From: Ramlibacter tataouinensis
GTDB lineage: Bacteria; Pseudomonadota; Gammaproteobacteria; Burkholderiales; Burkholderiaceae_C
Length of the DNA stretch: 64,000 nt
Direction: 5' to 3'
Assembly (NCBI RefSeq): GCF_027941915.1
Contig: NZ_CP116009.1
Coordinates: 3,100,001 to 3,164,000 of the forward strand
Each line of letters begins with the position of its first letter. Position 1 is the stretch's first letter. The translations under genes and the position numbers were made by a program. Under the pieces are notes generated by a model. That model worked only from the letters and a program-made list of their open reading frames with translations. It was not told the DNA's origin and ran no database searches. This document shows, in pieces, positions 57,098-64,000 of this stretch.

Positions 57098-58158
57098 CCC
57101 GGTGCGTCCTGGTCATGGCCGGCGGCACCGGCGGCCACATCTTCCCGGGCCTGGCGGTGGCCGAGGCGCTGCGCGAGCGCGCGTGGCGCGTGCACTGGCT
57201 GGGCGCGCCGGGCAGCATGGAAAGCCGGCTGGTGCCCCCGCGCGGTTTCGCCTTCGAACCGGTCGACTTCGGCGGTGTCCGCGGCAAGGGCCCGGTCACG
57301 CTGGCGCTGCTGCCGCTGCGGCTGCTGCGCGCGTTCTGGCAAAGCCTGCGGGTGGTGCGCCGCGTCAAGCCCGACGTCGTGGTCGGCCTGGGCGGCTACA
57401 TCACCTTCCCGGGCGGGATGATGGGCGTGCTGCTCGGCAAGCCGCTGGTGCTGCACGAGCAGAACTCGGTGGCCGGCATGGCCAACAAGGTCCTGGCCGG
57501 CGTCGCCGACCGCGTCTTCACCGCCTTCCCCGATGTGCTGCCCAAGGCGCGCTGGATCGGCAACCCGCTGCGCGCGGCCTTCCTGCAGCAGCCGCCGCCG
57601 GCCGAGCGCCTGGCCGGCCGCAGCGGCCCGCTCAAGGTGCTGGTGGTCGGCGGCAGCCTGGGCGCGCGCGCGCTCAACGAGGTGGTGCCCAAGGCGCTGG
57701 CCCTGATCGCGCCCGAGCGCCGCCCGCAGGTGCTGCACCAGAGCGGCGCCAAGCAGATCGACGAGCTGCGCGCCAACTACGCCGCCGCCGGCGTGCAGGC
57801 CGAGCTCACCCCCTTCATCGACGAGACGGCGGGCGCCTTCGCCGAGGCCGACCTGGTGATCTGCCGGGCCGGCGCCAGCACCGTCACCGAGCTGGCGGCG
57901 GTCGGCGCCGCGGCGCTGTACGTGCCCTTCCCGCACGCCGTCGACGACCACCAGACCACCAACGCCCGCTTCATCGTCGACGCCGGCGGCGGCTGGCTGC
58001 AGCAGCAGGCGGAACTCACGCCCGAGTGGCTGGCCGCGCTGCTGCAGCAGGTCACCCGGGCCGAATTGATGCAGAAGGCGGCCGCCGCCCACGCGCTGGC
58101 CCGGACCAGCGCCACGGCCGAGGTGGTCAGCGCCTGCGAGGAACTCGCGAAAGCATGA
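57094..58158 (+). CDS. murG: UDP-GlcNAc--lipid I GlcNAc transferase MurG
   Basis: Peripheral membrane GT28 enzyme of 354 residues making lipid II from lipid [13 protein letters not shown] is the first G loop, [12 protein letters not shown] the second, and HEQNSVAG and [14 protein letters not shown] are conserved donor- and acceptor-site segments. The ATG overlaps the ftsW stop and the stop overlaps murC, each ATGA. Confidence 0.96.
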   Translation: MTRCVLVMAGGTGGHIFPGLAVAEALRERAWRVHWLGAPGSMESRLVPPRGFAFEPVDFGGVRGKGPVTLALLPLRLLRAFWQSLRVVRRVKPDVVVGLGGYITFPGGMMGVLLGKPLVLHEQNSVAGMANKVLAGVADRVFTAFPDVLPKARWIGNPLRAAFLQQPPPAERLAGRSGPLKVLVVGGSLGARALNEVVPKALALIAPERRPQVLHQSGAKQIDELRANYAAAGVQAELTPFIDETAGAFAEADLVICRAGASTVTELAAVGAAALYVPFPHAVDDHQTTNARFIVDAGGGWLQQQAELTPEWLAALLQQVTRAELMQKAAAAHALARTSATAEVVSACEELAKA

Positions 58159-59563
58159 AACACGCGATCAAGCACATCCATTTCGTCGGCGTCGGCGGCT
58201 CCGGCATGTCGGGCATCGCCGAGGTGCTGCTCAACCTGGGCTACAGCATCTCCGGCTCCGACCTGTCCGACAGCGCCACCCTGCGCCGCCTGCAGGACCT
58301 GGGCATCCGCACCTGCGTCGGCCACGCCGCCAGCCACATCGATGGCGCCGACGCGGTGGTCACGTCCACCGCGGTGCAGCCGGACAACCCCGAGGTGCTG
58401 GCGGCCCGCTTGCGCAAGATCCCGGTGGTGCCGCGCGCCATGATGCTGGCCGAGCTGATGCGCCTGAAGCAGGGCATCGCCATCGCAGGCACCCACGGCA
58501 AGACCACCACCACCAGCCTGGTGGCCAGCGTACTGGCCGAGGGCGGGCTGGACCCGACCTTCGTCATCGGCGGCCGCCTGAACAGCGCCGGCGCCAACGC
58601 CAAGCTGGGCGCCGGCGACTACATCGTGGTCGAGGCCGACGAGTCGGACGCCTCGTTCCTGAACCTGATGCCGGTGATGGCGGTGGTCACCAACATCGAC
58701 GCCGACCACATGGAGACCTACGGCCACGACTTCGGCCGGCTCAAGGGCGCGTTCGTCGATTTCCTGCACCGCATGCCGTTCTACGGCACCGCCATCCTGT
58801 GCACCGACGATCCCGCGGTGCGGCAGATGGTGTCCGAGGTGCAGTGCCCGGTCACTACCTACGGCACCGGCGAGGATGCACAGGTGCGGGCGGTGGACAT
58901 CCGCGCCGTCGGCACCCAGATGCATTTCACGGCGCAGCGCCGCAACGGCGTCACGCTGCCCGACCTGCCGGTCACGCTGAACCTGCCCGGCCACCACAAC
59001 GTGCTCAACGCGCTGTCGGCGATCGCCGTGGCGGTGGAGCTGAACGTGCCGGACGCGGCGGTGCAGAAGGCCTTGGCCGAGTTCCACGGCGTCGGCCGGC
59101 GCTTCCAGCGCTACGGCGACGTGCAGGTGACGGCGGCCAACGGTGGCGGCCGTTTCAGCGTGATCGAGGACTATGGCCACCACCCGGTGGAAGTCGCCGC
59201 CACGCTGTCGGCGGCGCGCGGCGCCTTCCCCGGCCGGCGCCTGGTGCTGGCGTTCCAGCCGCACCGCTACACCCGCACGCGCGACTGCTTCGAGGACTTC
59301 GTCAAGGTGCTGGGCCAGGCCGACACGGTGCTGCTGGCCGAGGTCTATGCCGCCGGCGAGGCGCCGATCGTGGCCGCCGACGGCCGCTCGCTGGCGCGCG
59401 CGCTGCGCGTGGCCGGCAAGGTGGAGCCGGTGTTCGTCGACGAGATCGGCGCCATGCCGCAGGCCATCCTGGACATGGCGCGCGACGGCGACGTCGTCAT
59501 GTGCATGGGCGCCGGCTCGATCGGCGCCGTGCCGGGCAAGCTGGTGGAGCTGGGGGGCGCGGC

Positions 59564-59567
<4 letters not shown>
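58155..59567 (+). CDS. murC: UDP-N-acetylmuramate--L-alanine ligase
   Basis: First Mur ligase of the pathway, 470 residues. [16 protein letters not shown] is the UDP-MurNAc-binding loop, [12 protein letters not shown] the P-loop, and [12 protein letters not shown] and [14 protein letters not shown] are MurC hallmarks. Coupled by four-base overlaps to murG and ddl. Confidence 0.96.
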
Positions 59568-60600
<1,033 letters not shown>

Positions 60601-60604
<4 letters not shown>

Positions 60605-61410
60605 GCGCAGCCCTGCAGCAGCCCTTCGACGTGCGACTGATGAACGGCACCGCCACGGTGCTGTTCGCGCTCGCCGCCGGCCTGCTGCTGGCGGGGCTGG
60701 GCCTGTGGGCGCTGCGCCATCCGCTGTTCGCGCTGGGCGGCATCACGGTGCAGGGCGGCGTCACGCACAACAGCGTGGCCACGCTGCGCGCCAACGTGGC
60801 ACCGCGGCTGGCGGGCAATTTCTTCACGGTGGACCTGGGAGCCACCCGGCGCGCCTTCGAGGCCGTGCCCTGGGTGCGGCAGGCGCAGGTGCGGCGCGAG
60901 TTCCCCAACCGGCTGCGGGTGGTGCTGCAGGAGCACCAGGCCGTGGCTTACTGGGGCGAGGAGGGCGGCTCGCGCCTGGTCAACAGCTTCGGCGAGGTGT
61001 TCGAGGCCAATGCCGGCGAGGTCGAGCCCGACGAACTGCCGCGACTGGCCGGGCCGGAAGGCCAGTCGCAACCGGTGCTGGCGATGTACCGGGCGATCGC
61101 GCCGCTGTTCGAGCGGCTGGAGCTGGCCGCTACGGGGCTGGAGCTGACCGGGCGCGGAAGCTGGCAGCTGGAGCTGGACACCGGCGCGCGGGTGGAACTG
61201 GGACGCGGCGACATCGCCGACGTGGTGCCGCGGGTGCAGCGGCTGGTCGACACGCTGACGCAGGTGGCCTCGCGCTACGGGCGGCTGCCGGAGGCGCTGC
61301 TGTCGGCCGACCTGCGCTACGGGGACGGTTATGCGATCCGGCTGCGCGGTGTGGGCACCGTGACGGCGGACGCGAAGGGCAAGGGGCAGGCGGCAGCCGC
61401 CGCCCGTTGA
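60601..61410 (+). CDS. ftsQ: Cell division protein FtsQ
   Basis: Bitopic divisome protein of 269 residues. A membrane helix (about 18-37) is followed by a POTRA domain (about 45-115; [10 protein letters not shown]) and a beta domain with [19 protein letters not shown], a strongly conserved FtsQ segment. It recruits FtsL/FtsB. Starts within the ddl stop (ATGA) and is 14 bases from ftsA. Confidence 0.94.
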
Positions 61411-61424
61411 GGGACGAGGGGAAC

Positions 61425-62654
61425 ATGGCAAAGGAATACAAGGACCTGGTCGTCGGACTGGACATCGGCACCGCCAAGGTGATGGCGGTGGTGGCCGAGG
61501 TCCTGCCCGAGGGCGAACTCAAGCTCGCCGGGCTGGGGGTGGCCGCTTCGGGCGGGCTCAAGCGCGGCGTGGTGGTCAACATCGACGCCACCGTGCAGAG
61601 CATCCAGCAGGCGCTCAAGGAGGCCGAGCTGATGGCCGACTGCAAGATCTCGCGGGTCTACACCGGCATCACCGGCAGCCACATCCGCGGCATCAACTCC
61701 AGCGGCATGGTGGCCGTGAAGGACCGCGAGGTCACGCCGGCCGACGTGGCGCGGGTGGTGGAGACGGCGCGCGCCATCAACATCTCCACCGACCAGCGGC
61801 TGCTGCTGGTGGAGCCGCAGGAGTTCGTGATCGACGGCCAGGACGTGCGCGAGCCGATCGGCATGAGCGGCATCCGGCTGGAAGCCAAGATCCACATCGT
61901 GACCGGCGCCCAGAGCGCGGCCGAGAACATCATCAAGTGCGTGCGCCGCTGCGGGCTGGAGGTGGAGCAGCTGCTGCTCAACCCGCTGACCTCCAGCCAC
62001 GCGGTGCTGACCGCCGACGAGAAGGAGCTGGGCGTGGCGCTGGTCGACATCGGCGCCGGCACCACCGACGTGGCCATCTTCACCGGCGGCGCCATCCGCC
62101 ACACCTCGGTGATCCCGATCGCGGGCGACCTGGTCACCAGCGACATCGCGATGGCGCTGCGCACCCCGACCAAGGACGCCGAGGACATCAAGGTCGAGAG
62201 CGGCTGCGCCAAGCAGTTGCTGGCCGACCCGGAGCAGCAGGTCGAGGTGCCCGGCCTGGGCGACCGCGGCCCGCGCATGCTGTCGCGCCAGGCGCTGGCC
62301 GGCGTGATCGAGCCGCGGGTCGAGGAGATCTACCAGCTGGTGCAGCAGGTGATCCGCGAATCGGGCTACGAGGAAGTGCTGTCTTCCGGCGTGGTGATCA
62401 CCGGCGGCAGCGCCGTGATGCCGGGCATGGTGGAGCTGGGCGAGGACATCTTCCTCAAGCCGGTGCGCCGCGGCATCCCGCAGTACACCGGCGCGCTGGC
62501 CGACATGGTGGCGCAGCCGCGCGCCGCCACGGTGATGGGGCAACTGGAGGAAGCGCGGCTGGCGCGCGTGCGCGGCCAGAAGGTGGCGCAGAAGAACGGC
62601 TCCATGAAGACCGCCTTCTCGCGCATGCGCGACTTCATCGTGGGGAACTTCTGA
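61425..62654 (+). CDS. ftsA: Cell division protein FtsA
   Basis: Actin-like ATPase of 409 residues that tethers FtsZ to the membrane. VVGLDIGTAKVMAVVAEV is the phosphate-1 loop, VDIGAGTTDVAIF the phosphate-2 loop, and VVITGGSAVMPGM the adenosine motif. The 1C domain (about 85-165) is present. The C-terminal FSRMRDFIVGNF is the amphipathic membrane-targeting helix. GAGGGGA (61417-61423) precedes ATG 61425. Confidence 0.97.
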   Translation: MAKEYKDLVVGLDIGTAKVMAVVAEVLPEGELKLAGLGVAASGGLKRGVVVNIDATVQSIQQALKEAELMADCKISRVYTGITGSHIRGINSSGMVAVKDREVTPADVARVVETARAINISTDQRLLLVEPQEFVIDGQDVREPIGMSGIRLEAKIHIVTGAQSAAENIIKCVRRCGLEVEQLLLNPLTSSHAVLTADEKELGVALVDIGAGTTDVAIFTGGAIRHTSVIPIAGDLVTSDIAMALRTPTKDAEDIKVESGCAKQLLADPEQQVEVPGLGDRGPRMLSRQALAGVIEPRVEEIYQLVQQVIRESGYEEVLSSGVVITGGSAVMPGMVELGEDIFLKPVRRGIPQYTGALADMVAQPRAATVMGQLEEARLARVRGQKVAQKNGSMKTAFSRMRDFIVGNF

Positions 62655-62714
62655 TGGACGCCGACCTGCGCGCCGCACGGCGCCGACGACGATGGCGGTG
62701 CACCGATCCGCCCT

Positions 62715-62735
62715 CCTGAACGTTCAGGTTCTTTT
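62715..62735 (+). promoter_or_regulatory. Perfect palindrome plus T-rich run between ftsA and ftsZ
   Basis: CCTGAACGTTCAGG (62715-62728) is a perfect 14-base palindrome followed by TTCTTTT (62729-62735) in the 133-base ftsA-ftsZ gap. It may form a CCTGA/TCAGG hairpin acting as an attenuator, or be a dimeric operator for ftsZ. Confidence 0.5.
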
Positions 62736-62787
62736 CACATCCGACAACGACATCAAACGGCAACTGCAAGGAATAGGAGAAATCGAA

Positions 62788-64000
62788 ATGCCCATCGAAA
62801 TGATCGAGGAAGACGACGGCTTCCACCTGGGCACGCAGATCAAGGTGATCGGCGTGGGCGGCGGCGGCGGCAACGCCGTCGAGCACATGATCGCGCGCGC
62901 GGTCCAGGGCGTGGAGTTCATCACCGCCAACACCGACGCCCAGGCGCTGGTGCGCAGCGCCGCGCACAAGACCATCCAGCTGGGCAACAACGGCCTGGGC
63001 GCGGGCGGCAAGCCCGACCGCGGCCGCGACGCGGCCGAGGCGGCCGAGCACAGCATCCGCGAGGCGATCGACGGCGCCCACATGCTGTTCATCACGGCCG
63101 GCATGGGCGGCGGCACCGGCACCGGCGCCGCGCCGGTGATCGCCCGCGTGGCCAAGGAAATGGGGATCCTCACCGTCGGCGTGGTGACCAAGCCGTTCGA
63201 CTGGGAGGGCGGCCGCCGCATGACCAACGCCGAGAGCGGGCTGGCCGAACTGGAGGCCAACGTCGATTCGCTGATCGTGGTGCTCAACGAGAAGCTGCAG
63301 GAAGTGCTGGGCGACGACGTCACGCAGGACGAAGCCTTCGCCCATGCCAACGACGTGCTCAAGAACGCGGTGGGCGGCATCGCCGAGATCATCAACGTCC
63401 CGGGCCACGTCAACGTCGACTTCGAAGACGTGCGCACGGTGATGGGCGAGCCGGGCAAGGCGATGATGGGCACGGCCATCGCCTCCGGGCCCGACCGCGC
63501 ACGCATCGCCGCCGAGCAGGCGGTGGCCTGCCCGCTGCTGGACGGGATCGATTTGTCGGGCGCCAAGGGCGTGCTGGTGCTGATTACCGCCGCGCGCGAG
63601 AGCCTCAAGCTGGCCGAGTCGCGCGAGGCGATGAACACCATCCGCGCCTATGCCTCGCCCGACGCGCACGTGATCTTCGGCACCGCCTACGACCCCAGCC
63701 TGGGCGACGAGATGCGCGTGACCGTGGTGGCCACCGGCCTGTCGCGCCACGGCCAGCAGCGCCGCACGGCGCCGCCGCTGCAGGTGCTGCGCACCGGCAC
63801 CGACAACCTGCCGGTGCAGGTGCCGACGATGCACCACATCGTGGGCAACACCGGCGTGGGGTCGGGCGCCCTGGCCGGCGCCGCGATGCCGGCCGCCGCG
63901 CCCGACCTGACGGTGCCCAGCGTCTGGCGCACCAACCGGGCCCAGGCCTCGTCCCGCGTCGAGGCGCTCAGCGCCGGCGGCATGGACGACTTCGAGATCC
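62788..64000 (+). CDS. ftsZ: Cell division protein FtsZ (3' end beyond the window)
   Basis: Tubulin-like GTPase forming the Z ring. 404 codons are visible with no stop before the edge, and the C-terminal FtsA/ZipA-binding peptide is missing. IKVIGVGGGGGNAVEHM opens the GTPase domain; the tubulin signature GGGTGTG is at residues 107-113. NVDFEDVRTVM is the T7-proximal segment. AGGAGA at 62775-62780 precedes ATG 62788 by seven bases. A variable Ala/Pro-rich linker has begun near residue 350. It is separated from ftsA by 133 bases holding a palindrome, so it may have its own expression control. Confidence 0.97.
   Translation, partial: MPIEMIEEDDGFHLGTQIKVIGVGGGGGNAVEHMIARAVQGVEFITANTDAQALVRSAAHKTIQLGNNGLGAGGKPDRGRDAAEAAEHSIREAIDGAHMLFITAGMGGGTGTGAAPVIARVAKEMGILTVGVVTKPFDWEGGRRMTNAESGLAELEANVDSLIVVLNEKLQEVLGDDVTQDEAFAHANDVLKNAVGGIAEIINVPGHVNVDFEDVRTVMGEPGKAMMGTAIASGPDRARIAAEQAVACPLLDGIDLSGAKGVLVLITAARESLKLAESREAMNTIRAYASPDAHVIFGTAYDPSLGDEMRVTVVATGLSRHGQQRRTAPPLQVLRTGTDNLPVQVPTMHHIVGNTGVGSGALAGAAMPAAAPDLTVPSVWRTNRAQASSRVEALSAGGMDDFEI

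Overview
The window is a GC-rich (roughly 70% G+C), densely coded bacterial chromosome segment. Gene content and order point to Betaproteobacteria, order Burkholderiales, most likely family Comamonadaceae (Ramlibacter/Variovorax-like). The signs are a dksA - STAS-domain gene - hslVU - mraZ...ftsZ order, a zinc-ligand-poor DksA with a long Lys/Ala/Pro-rich extension, a HypT-like LysR regulator, and a Liv-type ABC transporter paired with an aromatic-type aldehyde dehydrogenase. The genus is inferred, not proven. I see no insertion sequences, prophage, CRISPR array, tRNA or rRNA. No gene-free stretch exceeds 300 bases.

Layout. 1-9.9 kb: the end of a surface-polysaccharide cluster with a sugar epimerase (cut by the window edge), a UDP-GlcNAc 2-epimerase, an asparagine-synthase-like amidotransferase, three glycosyltransferases, a WecA/MraY-type lipid-carrier sugar-phosphate transferase and a second NAD-dependent epimerase. 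9.9-20.5 kb: housekeeping genes (Smr protein, RadC, FkpB-IspH, a PLP dehydratase, a phosphoesterase), then a LysR regulator, aspartase and a complete glutamate/aspartate ABC importer (gltIJKL), which together look like an aspartate/glutamate use locus. 20.7-28 kb: a minus-strand livKHMGF-type importer ending in an aldehyde dehydrogenase, with a divergent AraC regulator; this is probably an uptake and catabolic unit for an aromatic or carboxylate compound. 28-34 kb: pyrC, a NYN-LOTUS protein, a DUF3025 protein, htpX, and a minus-strand FAD oxidoreductase-ProQ pair. 34.0-34.4 kb: the RNase P RNA gene rnpB. 34.4-41.5 kb: a NUDIX-metallo-beta-lactamase fusion facing dapF-DUF484-xerC, a membrane protein with a degenerate GGDEF domain, and a COG0523 GTPase.

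41.7-64 kb: dksA (with a possible leader ORF overlapping its GTG start), a 629-residue STAS-domain protein, hslV-hslU, and the complete division/cell-wall cluster mraZ-rsmH-ftsL-ftsI-murE-murF-mraY-murD-ftsW-murG-murC-ddl-ftsQ-ftsA-ftsZ (ftsZ runs off the right edge). Most genes in this cluster overlap by 4 bases, which implies translational coupling. They supply the UDP-MurNAc-pentapeptide pathway, lipid I/II synthesis and the divisome.

The most interesting unexplained signals are regulatory. They are a candidate leaderless leader peptide before dksA, a structured 5' region before mraZ with a pair of near-identical 18-base repeats further upstream, islands of A/T-ending codons inside mraZ and rsmH, a perfect 14-base palindrome between ftsA and ftsZ, an 18-base inverted repeat bracketing a two-gene block, and several -10-like boxes only 5-10 bases from start codons.
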